NCBI RefSeq assembly: GCF_000209165.1
Contig: NC_009046.1
Coordinates: forward strand, 1,116,001 to 1,180,000
Direction: 5' to 3'
From: Scheffersomyces stipitis CBS 6054
Taxonomy: Eukaryota > Ascomycota > Pichiomycetes > Serinales > Debaryomycetaceae
DNA: 64,000 nucleotides
The notes below the pieces were generated by a model, which saw only the letters and a list, made by a program, of their open reading frames with translations, was not told where the DNA came from and searched no databases. Of this stretch, positions 1-11,338 are shown piece by piece; position 1 is the first letter of the stretch, and each line of letters begins with the position of its first letter. The position numbers and the translations under genes were made by a program.

Positions 1-1201
1 AAAGAATCCAAAAAACATTTGAAAACCACTCGAATCACCATAAAAATTTTGACTCTGAGTACGAGCCTGAATTTTTTTTTTCGGGTCTGACAATTCGTAT
101 TCGGCGCGCACACGACCCACACCAGCACCAAAACGAGGTCTGGACCGCTGCTGCGTGCAGGCGCAAGCGGTTTGTTGATGGTTTTTGACGATTTGCTGGT
201 GGTTTTTTTCTTTTTTCCGGTACACACACGCGCGGGGGGGTTGCAGAGGTCACAGAATTAGTGGCTATCCTCGTGGTGGCCGAGTATGACTGGCACGGAA
301 AATCTGGGTGACGCGGAAGAGATGGTGGGTAGCCCGCGGTAGCTAGCGGTAGCAGGCGGAAATATTAGCGAGACTCGGGGCGTTTCCCAGATCGCTCTCC
401 TTATAGCCCTCCCAAATCTTCAGTCTCAGCTGGCCTTCCCACTTAACCAGCTGCTACTACTGAGTCATACTGGCTCTGGACGATACTGCTGCCCTGCTGC
501 TCCCCCCAGGGCTTTGTAAGGAGCTCTACACATTTACTCCTATTTCACAGCTCCTTGTTACTATCTGCATCGCCATTTCTGTTTCCAGTACAGGCCCCGT
601 TTGTGGCCATCGCATTTACTCGTACGGGTTTTAGCACTAAAAAAGCTTCGCAGCTTCAGCTCTCCCAAGGGCGGAGACTCGGCTCGTGCCACTATTTTGT
701 AGCGGTCTACTGACGTCGTCTGGGAAAGCGGCTCCAGCCTCCACGAGCCTACTGACCAGGCTCTTTCCTGGCGACCCTCCCTGACTTCTAATCTTTATCT
801 GGAAGACTTTGAGTTCGCAACTTACACAGCCTTGGCGCTTATCAGGATCAGAAACACAACTTTTGTGGTGGCTATTTGGTGCAACAATTTGTGGCATCTG
901 GCCCTTTCTCCGGCTGATCTCTTTCTGATTGCAAATTGGCGAGAGAAAAAAATTCTTCCCGCAGCCTCATTAGACCTTCCAGTTAATTTCAGTCTAAAAC
1001 TATTAGTTATTATTCCTGGACGAGTGGCTGGGTTTATTTCGGGCTACGGTAGTCAGGAGGTGCTGCTATATCGTATTCCTTCTGTTCTTGTCCTATTAAT
1101 CTTCTATTTCCAACTCCGTATCTGTCTCTCTTTTTTTTTGGTATCTCAATATCTGCTCTATCTGTCTATATCTGCTCCACCTCGCTTCTCCCATCTTTCT
1201 C

Positions 1202-1237
1202 CTATCTCTCTCCCTATCTCTCTCCCTATTTGTCTCC
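1202..1237. repeat. Three 12-bp pyrimidine tandem units
   Basis: The unit CTATCTCTCTCC occurs twice without change (1202-1213, 1214-1225), followed by a diverged copy CTATTTGTCTCC (1226-1237). It lies inside a longer CT-rich strand-asymmetric tract, probably in the upstream region of the kinesin-like gene. Confidence 0.85.
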
Positions 1238-1484
1238 CTTCTTTCTCCTTTCAGCCTAACTTCATTTACAGATCAGTCCTGTGACACTCCTTTTGTGCCA
1301 CTCGATTTCTTGACCGTTTGATACCCACTTGCCTAATCGAGTAGCCTAATTGGAAATGTTGGCCTATTCTGTCTCCTGTCCATGCTACCAATTGCCCTGC
1401 TCCTGCTCCGCATTCTCTTACTAAAAACTCAAGCTGTCGTACTACTCTTAAATATGGAGCTTGTCACCTTCTCCCACCTCACTA

Positions 1485-1516
1485 CAATTGCCACTTCCTC
1501 CAATTGCCACTTCCTC
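1485..1516. repeat. Perfect 16-bp tandem duplication
   Basis: CAATTGCCACTTCCTC is present at 1485-1500 and again at 1501-1516 with no difference. It is non-coding and looks like a recent slippage duplication. Confidence 0.9.
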
Positions 1517-2090
1517 TTCTGAGTCTGGCCCTTCAAGTGTGTTGGTCCTTGATGCCCCGCATTTTGATACCGATCTTGAATATCTCTGGCCAGTACACGA
1601 GCATACTTCTGCTTTGACAAACTCTGTGGTATTGCGGTCGAAACCGAGCTCTGTTCCTGGCCACAAAGTCACTTCTCTCTAGTCCCAGCGCCTGGATACC
1701 AGAGAATTCAAAACTCGCACAATTCAATCGGTATTGTCTCTTTTGGTGCCTTTCCATCACTTTTTCTCCTTCACATATACCACATATACCACTTGCAGTA
1801 ATAATGTAGAATTGAGTAAACGAATATTTTCTTTAGTCTTTCTTTCTATCGTTCATTCTCTCTCTTCACTCTTTGACTCGTTTCGCCAACAAATTCTCTT
1901 CCTCTGTACATTCGAAAACAAACACTAATTTCTCGTCTACCAAATCTACCAAACTTTTCGCAGCTAACTTCTACACCAAATCACCAATACACACACTTTA
2001 ACCAAATAGTCCTCTTTTTACGTAGCTCCACCTGTGCAATAACAGTTCACCAATTCCAACTACCAAACCATACACCTACTCTATCGTCCC

Positions 2091-2118
2091 CACGTTAACA
2101 TCCTCACGCTAACATCCC
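2091..2118. repeat. 14-bp imperfect tandem repeat
   Basis: CACGTTAACATCCT (2091-2104) is followed directly by CACGCTAACATCCC (2105-2118), two mismatches apart, about 230 bp before the kinesin-like start codon. Confidence 0.75.
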
Positions 2119-2163
2119 CACTACAAGTACATCTCTACCAACACCACCATCAGACTTAGACGA

Positions 2164-2280
2164 ATGCGCGCTACCATATTTTGCAACAATAAGCACTACC
2201 CCGATTAGGCAATCTTGTAAACACTGCTCGAAGACCAACATATTCCAGAATCCATAAAACCAGAGATGTTTACGATATGA
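2164..2280 (+). promoter_or_regulatory. Upstream ORFs in the kinesin-like leader
   Basis: Three ATGs precede the kinesin-like start at 2345. A 14-codon ORF lies at 2164-2208 and a 4-codon ORF at 2266-2280. An ATG at 2277 opens a frame running to 2540 that overlaps the main start out of frame. If the transcript begins upstream of 2164, these would strongly limit scanning to the main start. Whether the mRNA includes them cannot be seen from sequence. Confidence 0.45.
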
Positions 2281-2344
2281 TTCCTAAACAGAGCCATCGC
2301 AGGACTCAGGACTATACTGGCAACTCCCTTCTACCCAACTGGAA

Positions 2345-5299
2345 ATGTCTACCATCCCGTTGTATCTCCAAGTCAAGGCCAGTGGCCCACTTGGATCGAG
2401 TCTGGCTGCAACTCCCGAACAAACGGCTGCAACTCCTTTATTTCAGATTTTGTCTGACACCACCATTGAGTTTCAAGACAAACAGTATGACTTCACGAAA
2501 ATCTACAATGGCTCATGTATCAACGAGTTCCGCCAGATGATCGATAGCGACGAGTCTTCTTGTTTTATCTTCATGGGACCAACCGCAAGTGGTAAGACTA
2601 CTACGTTAAAGAGAGTCCTTAATGCGAAAGTTGCACAGTTGGCCAACTCTAAGACCATCTCGTTCATCACAGCTTTTGAATTAACTGCAAACAAGCACAT
2701 TGGGGACTTATTAGGAGGAACAGTCTCCAAAGTCAAGTATTTGCAATCTTTTGAAAACCACTTGAGGAAGGAGAAAGTGGACTGTTTGAAGAAGGGCCAG
2801 GATGCACTTGCCCATATCTTCTCAAAGAGGTCTACTTCGAGAACAGCGTTCAACGACAAGTCCTCCAGATCGTGCTTAATTGTCACTTTTTCCTATAACA
2901 ACAAGAGAATGACGTATATCGATCTCATGGGAAACGAGAAGTTCCAGGTTGAATCGAGCAATATTGCCAGCTCTCCTTCTCACTCGAACAGATTCGCCAA
3001 CCTGAATATCTCTTCAATCACCCAATTATTGACCAAGAAGTCGTTGACTGGTCGTTCTTCTAACTTAATTACCAATTTGATCTTCAAGAAGGAAGAAACG
3101 ATCCATAACACCCATATCATCTTGCACTTGGACAAGTATGGTGATGAATCTTTGGCCAAATCGACTCTACACAATATTGCTGACCTTGTAAGCAGCTTCA
3201 CTTTGTCGTCTCCCTTTAAGAGTCCTCAACAAACATCTAAGAAGTATCCTCATTACGCCATGCCAACTGCTTCGTCTCAATCTCCCATCAGAATGCTGTT
3301 TGCATCTCGTAAGAAATTGAATAGCCCAGCAAAGTTGAAGTTGGTACCAAAATTGAGGAGGCCCCTTTTAGCTACTAAACTGTTGAGATCGCCAACTACT
3401 CCACCTTCCAGTAATTCATTTGTGTTCTCTTCTCCGGTGCAAAGAAACGGTCCTGCCTTCAAAGAACAGAGAGAGTTGATTCTCGACTTCAATGCTGTTC
3501 AGATTGCCAACTTGAAGAAGACTATCCAAGAGCTTGAACTGGACAATGAACAGTTGAAGGGAGATGTAAGAGAGCTTGTGCAGCAGTTGACTGCCCAATT
3601 ACCAGAATCCAACAACGAGTTAACTCTCATTGAGAGCGACTCGCAAATCGTCCAGCTTCGCTCAAAGATTGAACAATTGAGAAAGATCAATGACGGCAAT
3701 GATCAATTAATTGAACAACAGAGAGCCATTGTCACTGACATAAAAGACAGCATGAAGGCTTTCAAAGAAGACTATGGTCAATTTAAGACTAAAATTCTGG
3801 CTATTCGTGATAACATGTCCGACTTAGATCAGCAAAACCAGAACCTTCATGTTCAGATGAAACAAATTAGAGATGAGTTGGAATTATCTTCTATGAATAA
3901 TTCTACCTTGAAGTCAGAATATGAAAAGGAACAAGCCCTTAGAGAGTCTAATCAATCTCAATTAGAAGAAGCATTGTCAAAGTTACAAACATTGTCACTT
4001 GACTTGGACACGGCTCAACAACAGAAACTTGCTGTTGAGGAAGAAAGAAATGCAAAGGTTTCAGAAATAGAAGAGTTGCAATCTTCTTTGAAATCAGTTA
4101 GATCCGACAAAGAACAGCTTGTCACTGACTTGCGCATACTTCAAGAACAGAAGGATCAATTGGAAGTACAACTCGGTAGCCTTCAAAGTGAACTTTCAGA
4201 AGGCAATGAGAAAACTTCTACTTTGAGAAATGACATCGACAGTGTTAATAAAAAGATGGAAGAACTTACTGCTGAACTACAAGGTAAGGAATCTACCATT
4301 ACATTGTTGAACTCTACACTTGAAGAAAAAGAAGAAGTCATCAGATCTTTAACGGCTACCATCGAGAACTGCGAGATTTCAATCACTGAATTGAAGAACA
4401 CTATTGCTGATAATGAAACCAAAATCTCATCCTTGATGGAGCAATTGGACGAGCAGAGTAGTATTATAGAACAATTGAAGACCAACCTTGTAACCGAACA
4501 ACAACTCAGTCAAACATTACAACTTCAAATCAACGAGAAGAATTCTGAAATAGCTTCTCTTCGCCAAGAATTGGAACAGACTAAAGAAGAACTCAAGTCT
4601 ATCAATTTGCAATTCCAGAACTCAAAAGAAACAGTGGCAATGGAAAATGAAGTACAGTTCGGCTTTATCAACGATCAATTGAAACAAAAGAACTCTCAGA
4701 TCGAAAAGATGAATGCCCAATTATCTCAAAGAGATAACCAGATCAGCAGTCTCAACAACAAGATTGCTGGTTTAGAATCTGATCTACAAGCTTCTCACTC
4801 CAAGTATGAGTCTGCCACTGGTGCCTTGAACATCCAAGTCATTGAACAAAATTCTGAGCTTGCTGACAAGAATCATGAAATAGCTGTTTTGAGGAATAAG
4901 GTAGTTGACTTAGAATCACAGGCTGTTGTGAATGCTGAAACATGGCCAGTTGCTCAAAGCCATCAAAATAAGTTCAATGACAATCTCTTGGGTGCTCCAT
5001 TGCTGAACAAAATGGATATGTTGTATCCAGAAGCAATTAATTTGAGCAAGAGCCCATTCAACCCTTCTGACATCTTCCAAGATACAGTGAATATCAGGGA
5101 AGGAACACCTGATTCGTACAGCTCATCGGCCTCTTCCTCTCCAGACAAGTCCAAAAACGTATTGGCTCCTTCCAACAATTACAAGTCTCTTATCCATGCC
5201 ATGTCCAAAGAAAAGAAACACAAAAGAAAGGGATCCAATATCAAGAACAAGAGCAACAAAAGAATCTCAGCTTCTAACCACCCCGTAACGCAATTCTAA
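2345..5299 (+). CDS. Divergent kinesin-like motor protein with long coiled coil
   Basis: 984 residues. The N-terminal ~290 residues look like a degenerate kinesin motor. They contain a P-loop GPTASGKTT at 78-86, a switch I-like NDKSSRS at 170-176 (the usual SSRSH His is Cys here) and a switch II-like DLMGNE at 193-198 (usually DLAGSE). From about residue 375 to 870 the protein is almost pure heptad-rich coiled coil, followed by a Ser-rich and then Lys-rich basic tail. Motor core plus coiled coil suggests a dimeric microtubule-associated protein. The altered switch motifs leave ATPase activity uncertain. The ATG at 2345 is chosen because a strand resembling kinesin beta-1 begins at residue 4. 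It converges with ARC15. I cannot place it in a named kinesin family. Confidence 0.75.
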   Translation: MSTIPLYLQVKASGPLGSSLAATPEQTAATPLFQILSDTTIEFQDKQYDFTKIYNGSCINEFRQMIDSDESSCFIFMGPTASGKTTTLKRVLNAKVAQLANSKTISFITAFELTANKHIGDLLGGTVSKVKYLQSFENHLRKEKVDCLKKGQDALAHIFSKRSTSRTAFNDKSSRSCLIVTFSYNNKRMTYIDLMGNEKFQVESSNIASSPSHSNRFANLNISSITQLLTKKSLTGRSSNLITNLIFKKEETIHNTHIILHLDKYGDESLAKSTLHNIADLVSSFTLSSPFKSPQQTSKKYPHYAMPTASSQSPIRMLFASRKKLNSPAKLKLVPKLRRPLLATKLLRSPTTPPSSNSFVFSSPVQRNGPAFKEQRELILDFNAVQIANLKKTIQELELDNEQLKGDVRELVQQLTAQLPESNNELTLIESDSQIVQLRSKIEQLRKINDGNDQLIEQQRAIVTDIKDSMKAFKEDYGQFKTKILAIRDNMSDLDQQNQNLHVQMKQIRDELELSSMNNSTLKSEYEKEQALRESNQSQLEEALSKLQTLSLDLDTAQQQKLAVEEERNAKVSEIEELQSSLKSVRSDKEQLVTDLRILQEQKDQLEVQLGSLQSELSEGNEKTSTLRNDIDSVNKKMEELTAELQGKESTITLLNSTLEEKEEVIRSLTATIENCEISITELKNTIADNETKISSLMEQLDEQSSIIEQLKTNLVTEQQLSQTLQLQINEKNSEIASLRQELEQTKEELKSINLQFQNSKETVAMENEVQFGFINDQLKQKNSQIEKMNAQLSQRDNQISSLNNKIAGLESDLQASHSKYESATGALNIQVIEQNSELADKNHEIAVLRNKVVDLESQAVVNAETWPVAQSHQNKFNDNLLGAPLLNKMDMLYPEAINLSKSPFNPSDIFQDTVNIREGTPDSYSSSASSSPDKSKNVLAPSNNYKSLIHAMSKEKKHKRKGSNIKNKSNKRISASNHPVTQF

Positions 5300-5609
5300 C
5301 GTTCACTCTATGAACTGAACAATTTCTGACGTAACCTATACCATTTTTACTTCATCTATCTATATGTGTTTTTAATACCCTAATATTACAATTTTTAGTT
5401 TACTGTCTTGTACTATTCTTCAATCATAATAATATACATCAAGTATATACCAGCTTCTGATAATAGAAATCTATTTTTGAGAACAAATTGGATTCTTGTA
5501 AAACTCCACCTGTTATAGAACTTCATTACTTGCACTTTGTACAGAAGTCTTTTACCAATAAAGTCGCTTACAGGTCTTCTAATGTACCATTCCGATCTAT
5601 TCTTTTAGG
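5300..5609. other. Convergent spacer, kinesin-like and ARC15
   Basis: 310 bp between two stop codons. It is AT-rich with TATATA-type and TTTTTA tracts expected of yeast 3'-end signals on both strands. No gene seen. Confidence 0.5.
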
Positions 5610-6077
5610 TCAAACTGTTCTTCTGTCACTCATGAAACGTACAATTGGTCCTAAACCAGTGACCTCTACTGTCTTTTCAAACCAACTCAACAATAAAGCA
5701 CCCTGTTTTTGACCATAGCTTGTATCCATGGTCTTGTACAAGTACTTTACTAACGTATCCTGTTGGGAACTGTCCAACTTCTTGACAAACGACGACAAAT
5801 CATTCAAGTTGTGGTTGTTCTTAATCGAACATAAGATCTCGAAAATCGTTTCAGAGTGCAAAGTCTTTGTTTTTTCATCAGCAATGTATGGAGCATGATC
5901 CAATGCAAGTTGTAATGCTTCTATGAATTGGCCAGAAGATAAGGCTGATCTTACTTGTTTGGATATGGTGACAATTTCTTCTTGAGAAGTACTTGGTAAA
6001 TCTGGTATCAATTCTTCCTTAGATAAATGGTTTTCCGGCTCGTAAGCGTCGATATCAATTCTTCTCCAGTCTTCCAT
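5610..6077 (-). CDS. ARC15: Arp2/3 complex 16-kDa subunit (ARPC5)
   Basis: 155 residues, the usual length of yeast Arc15. It opens with MEDWRRIDIDAY, typical of ARPC5, and is all-helical in character through to the C-terminal segment GLGPIVRFMSDRRTV. ARPC5 is part of the seven-subunit Arp2/3 complex that nucleates branched actin at endocytic patches. Another subunit of the same complex, ARC40, lies about 15 kb away in this window. The start at 6077 is an ATG. A CACGTG box lies 136 bp upstream. Confidence 0.88.
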   Translation of the reverse strand: MEDWRRIDIDAYEPENHLSKEELIPDLPSTSQEEIVTISKQVRSALSSGQFIEALQLALDHAPYIADEKTKTLHSETIFEILCSIKNNHNLNDLSSFVKKLDSSQQDTLVKYLYKTMDTSYGQKQGALLLSWFEKTVEVTGLGPIVRFMSDRRTV

Positions 6078-6806
6078 ATTTGTGATGTGTTATATGTTGC
6101 TTCCAATTGATGAATTGCGGCAATTGACTAAAATCACTGAAATATTATTGCGGAGTCGATTGAAGATGTTGGCTATGGATTTGACTAAAAGGGCGAGGTT
6201 GATTTTCTGAGTCACGTGTTCTATAATCATGAGACTCACCTCCGAAAGACTGTCCAGATTGTCCAGAGATTCTTTCGCTGTAACCATAGATATGGAGTCA
6301 TGTAGACAAAATTTGGCTTACAATGCGAGAGAAATAAAGGTTCTGTGATCTGTTTCTTGACATTTTTGTATTTGAGTCTCTCTTCTACTAGAATTAAAAT
6401 TGGATTTCATTTCAAAAATCGCTTCTGTATAGTTATAAATCTAGGACTGTATATATTCCTATTCCTATTCCAATCTGTACCAAACAGTATGGGAACCACT
6501 GTTCCTAACATGTACCTTGACAATTAAGTTAGGATAAACTTCTGTCTTTATGCCTACTAGCTTCTTGGGATGTGCTGATGTGGTTTACATATCTCTGAAT
6601 TTTTTCTACTGTTCTAAAGTGTATATTTCTATATGATCAACACTAGCTCTAATATACATTGTTGTGAATGAACAATCACAGATCTGATGCTGGTAGGACA
6701 GAAGACTTCCCAAGTTCTGAAGTACGGTCAGAATCATCACGGCATCGTCCAATCCGAAAGCGGATTTCTTTGTAGACAAATCTTATTATCTTGTTACTTT
6801 TACCCT
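6078..6806. other. ARC15 upstream region
   Basis: 729 bp between the ARC15 start and the 3' end of the next minus-strand gene. The only clear element is a CACGTG box at 6213-6218. Short open frames here lack recognisable products. Confidence 0.5.
6213..6218 (-). promoter_or_regulatory. CACGTG box upstream of ARC15
   Basis: CACGTG, flanked as CACGTGAC on the gene strand, 136 bp before the ARC15 ATG. This is the core bound by Cbf1/Tye7-type bHLH factors in yeasts. Similar boxes sit at similar distance before AIM39, SIS1 and LST8 in this window. Confidence 0.55.
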
Positions 6807-7199
6807 TTATACCTTTGTCTTAGCTCTCTTTGTGGTCTGTATCTCTTCTTCTGCCTGGTCTTCTGGCGATTTGCTTGTCGAGCTGACCTCAGCAACATGT
6901 TCATCAAGGAACTTCAAAACGTCGTTTCGTAATTGCAAAGTATCCACAACAATCACCACCAAACCGTCGCTTCCTACCTCGTATTTGATATGACCTTCGT
7001 TAGGTATGGCTACTTTTTCGTCAAAAGTGTCAAAAAAGGTATTGACGTCTTCCATACTCTGGATGCTATCCAAGAGACGTTCTTCCATCTCACCCTCGGG
7101 ATGCTCTGGTGAGTTGACTACTATTATGATTCTCAAAGGGTTATCCAAGTCTTCATCTGGATGCTCCAAATGAGCAGGAAAATCTTCGCCGTCTGACAT
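6807..7199 (-). CDS. Small acidic protein of unknown function
   Basis: 130 residues from the ATG at 7199; the frame is open further upstream but only from a TTG, so the ATG start MSDGEDF is preferred. The protein is acidic, with a compact core of alternating hydrophobic strands and helices (RIIIVVNSPEHPEG near residue 23, GLVVIVVDTLQLRNDVLKFL near 80). It ends in a polar tail with a basic KRAKTKV that could be a nuclear signal. I do not recognise the family. It lies tandem between PGI1 and ARC15 on the same strand, 381 bp downstream of the PGI1 stop codon. The even amino-acid composition and folded-looking core favour a real gene. Confidence 0.65.
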   Translation of the reverse strand: MSDGEDFPAHLEHPDEDLDNPLRIIIVVNSPEHPEGEMEERLLDSIQSMEDVNTFFDTFDEKVAIPNEGHIKYEVGSDGLVVIVVDTLQLRNDVLKFLDEHVAEVSSTSKSPEDQAEEEIQTTKRAKTKV

Positions 7200-7580
7200 T
7201 TTAATGAAAGGTTTACAGGTGCGGTATCTGACACAATTCAACAGCTTCCTGGCTTGGTTTGGTCACCAACGAACAATTCCTGAACGTGTCTACAAGAAGC
7301 TTTTCGTGATCTTTAGATTTCAAGATTGAAAATTCAGATAATTTTCAGAACTTCATCGATTACCTGCATACACTACATATATATAACAGGCTCCAGTCTA
7401 CGATTTTGCAACTCACAAATACACGAAATACATTAACCATAACTAGAAATCAGAGATATGGAGGCGACGATTGCAAGATGAGATTGTTCAGCAAAGTACC
7501 AAAGACCAAAAAAAGCCAAAATTATAGAAATGCATTAATTTAGAAAACTACAATTTCAGGTTCTCCCTGGCCATATCTAG
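7200..7580. other. Spacer between PGI1 and the small acidic gene
   Basis: 381 bp holding the PGI1 3' end region and the promoter of the 6807-7199 gene. A TATATATAA tract at about 7378-7386 could be a TATA element. No gene seen. Confidence 0.4.
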
Positions 7581-9332
<1,752 letters not shown>

Positions 9333-9344
9333 TTATATTGGCCT

Positions 9345-9356
9345 CACTATATAGTG
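9345..9356 (-). promoter_or_regulatory. TATA element of PGI1 in a palindrome
   Basis: CACTATATAGTG is a perfect 12-bp palindrome with a TATATA core, 103-114 bp upstream of the PGI1 ATG. The distance suits a yeast TATA box. Confidence 0.55.
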
Positions 9357-9996
9357 GAAAATGCTCGGAACTCCCATACTTTATTTTTCGCAAATCGGCC
9401 GAATCTATTCCAGCCTGTCTGCGTCCGGATTGTATACTGCGGCATGGGTGCAAATGCCCTGTTCAAGGACAGTCCTTCCACCAGGTGATGCCTTGGAATC
9501 AGGTAATTAACACCCACACAGGATGGAGTGGTGACTTCCACACTGGGCCCAAGTGGGAAATATGGCGGGAGGTTTGCCGACGAGAAAACTGGGGAATGTC
9601 TTTGTAAGCGAACTCCGGACTGTTACTAATGCCTTTGACGTTCCATAGCAGCCGAGACCTGAGATTCAATGAAGTGAATTAGACAGAATTGACTGGAAGT
9701 ACTCGCTTCAGCTCGGATCTCTACTTTACTAACATTTAGTCATTATCCTTTCTGTCCTTGCCAGTTCTTCTCTTTCGTGATGGTTCATAGCTTCATTGAG
9801 GAGTGAATATCCTGCAGACACCTTCTAATAGAGTCGGCATCTCTTCTAATGAACAAACAGCGTGCACCTTCCGGGTCTCGTGAACACGGCCGGAACTCTT
9901 GCGGTTGCGTTCAGACCAATACTCCAGTACTCAGTACTCTTTCTCCAGTATACCAGGAGGACACCATAGAGAAGGTGGTGGAAAAAGGAGAAATTG

Positions 9997-10006
9997 ATCA
10001 CGTGAT
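9997..10006. promoter_or_regulatory. CACGTG palindrome between PGI1 and SKW-motif gene
   Basis: ATCACGTGAT, 367 bp before the plus-strand gene and about 755 bp before PGI1. In Candida albicans glycolytic genes are controlled through CACGTG-type boxes by Tye7; assignment to PGI1 here is inference. Confidence 0.45.
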
Positions 10007-10372
10007 ATTCTTCAATTTTCCGTTTCCCTCTGATTGTTCTTTATCTGTAAGTCGGTTTGAACAAAATGAGGAAAATAATAACAGTCACTGCTTCAGAATC
10101 AAAGGTCTTTTTACGTTTCTTTACTTATTTCAATACTTCAATGAGCCTTTTATTGGCTCATTTACCTCCTTAGCTGATCCAGTCTAACAGAAAGGCTGGA
10201 TCTCATTGAAGTCCTGCACACTGATCAAGCACTATCAACGGCACAACTTCATATCTCTTAAAGTTTAGAAGATGTAGAGTTTTTCATATAGTTGTTGATA
10301 ATTGAGTGGTATCAGATAGTATTCTCACGATCTGCTGGTTTTCCCTTTAATTGATCTTTTTCACAAACTGCT

Positions 10373-11338
10373 ATGACAGGCTTGGCTTCTAAATGGGCTA
10401 CAGATGACTCTTTAGTTGAAGAAGCTAAGAAACAGGATGAAATTAAAAATACTCCTGTGGAACAAAAAACAACACTGATAGAAAGTAAATGGAGCAAGCC
10501 AGTAACTGTTGGAAAGAAACAGACTTTGGTGAGTAAATGGGCAGATTCTCCTGCTGAAGAGACCTCAAAACCCCCAGTAGCTAAAGAAAGCCATCACCAA
10601 GAACATCTGACTCACAAACCGAGTAGGTCTAAAGAACCGAATAGATCTAAGGAAACAAACAGACCCAAAGAACCAAAGTCGTACAGAGATCACTCGAAAG
10701 AAAATCAACATGCTGACAGTGGAGCCCATACAAGACTGGGTAGATCGCACGGACGAACGAAATCAAGAGACGTTCAATATCTGGCTCCAGAAATACCTGT
10801 ACAAGAAAGAGGTCCAATGACCAATGCTGCTGATGCATTTGCTGCCAGAATTGGTGTTCCAAGTAAACCTGTGAACCGTGTAGTTGAAGAGCACGTGGAA
10901 GAAGGTGATGGTTTTGTCACTACGGATGAAGAGGACGAGGAAGAAGAGAATGAAGAAGAATTAGAAGAAGTACCAGTCCTTTCTGCTGCACAATTAAAGT
11001 CAGCTAATGTACTTGCATCAAGGCTAGGAGGGATTTCATTGAAAGAAAATACTATATCAAAGAAAAACACTCCTGGTAGACAGACTCCTACAACTAAGAA
11101 TAAGCCAGATACTAGAGGTGATTCCAGAGATAAGAACCGTAAAGATGAAAGAGGAACCAAATCCAAGTATGAAACACCGCGACAGAAGAAAGAAAGAGAC
11201 CAGCGTACTTCTCAGAATGAGGAACGTAGACGTGCACAATTGAACAAAGAGGCAGAGGAGAAGAAGGCTGAGCAGGAAATGTTGAAAATGTTGGATAAAC
11301 TAGATGCCAAAGAGATAGACTGGGTAGACTTTGAGTGA
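10373..11338 (+). CDS. Low-complexity protein with three SKW motifs, unknown function
   Basis: 321 residues, mostly charged and probably disordered. Three SKW motifs occur early (residues 6-8, 38-40, 54-56). They are followed by a repeated R-S/P-K-E-x-N segment at 84-102, an acidic run near 175-195 and a short conserved-looking segment (ANVLASRLGGISL). The rest is basic and coiled-coil-like, with a Glu/Lys-rich C terminus ending KEIDWVDFE. Regularly spaced Trp motifs and the acidic end hint at linear binding motifs for a larger complex. I cannot name an orthologue with confidence. The ATG at 10373 starts directly at the first SKW motif. Divergent from PGI1. Confidence 0.75.
   Translation: MTGLASKWATDDSLVEEAKKQDEIKNTPVEQKTTLIESKWSKPVTVGKKQTLVSKWADSPAEETSKPPVAKESHHQEHLTHKPSRSKEPNRSKETNRPKEPKSYRDHSKENQHADSGAHTRLGRSHGRTKSRDVQYLAPEIPVQERGPMTNAADAFAARIGVPSKPVNRVVEEHVEEGDGFVTTDEEDEEEENEEELEEVPVLSAAQLKSANVLASRLGGISLKENTISKKNTPGRQTPTTKNKPDTRGDSRDKNRKDERGTKSKYETPRQKKERDQRTSQNEERRRAQLNKEAEEKKAEQEMLKMLDKLDAKEIDWVDFE
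10622..10676 (+). repeat. Degenerate coding repeat in the SKW-motif gene
   Basis: About 18-24-bp units encoding variants of R-S-K-E-P-N, R-S-K-E-T-N and R-P-K-E-P-K follow one another. This is typical of expansion in a disordered region. Confidence 0.6.

Larger units (their letters stand above)
1..2344. other. Gene-free left flank and leader of the kinesin-like gene
   Basis: No open frame here has a recognisable product. The longest (832-1284) begins at a TTG and runs through low-complexity CT-rich DNA. The stretch 1077-1262 is strongly pyrimidine-rich on the plus strand and holds short tandem repeats, annotated separately. The last 200 bases carry three upstream ATGs before the kinesin-like start. 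The first ~500 bases may be the promoter of a gene lying to the left of the window, but nothing proves this. Confidence 0.6.

Noticed and set aside
832..1284. 150-codon frame in the left flank
   Set aside because: Starts at TTG and its second half simply translates a CT-rich tract; no domain.
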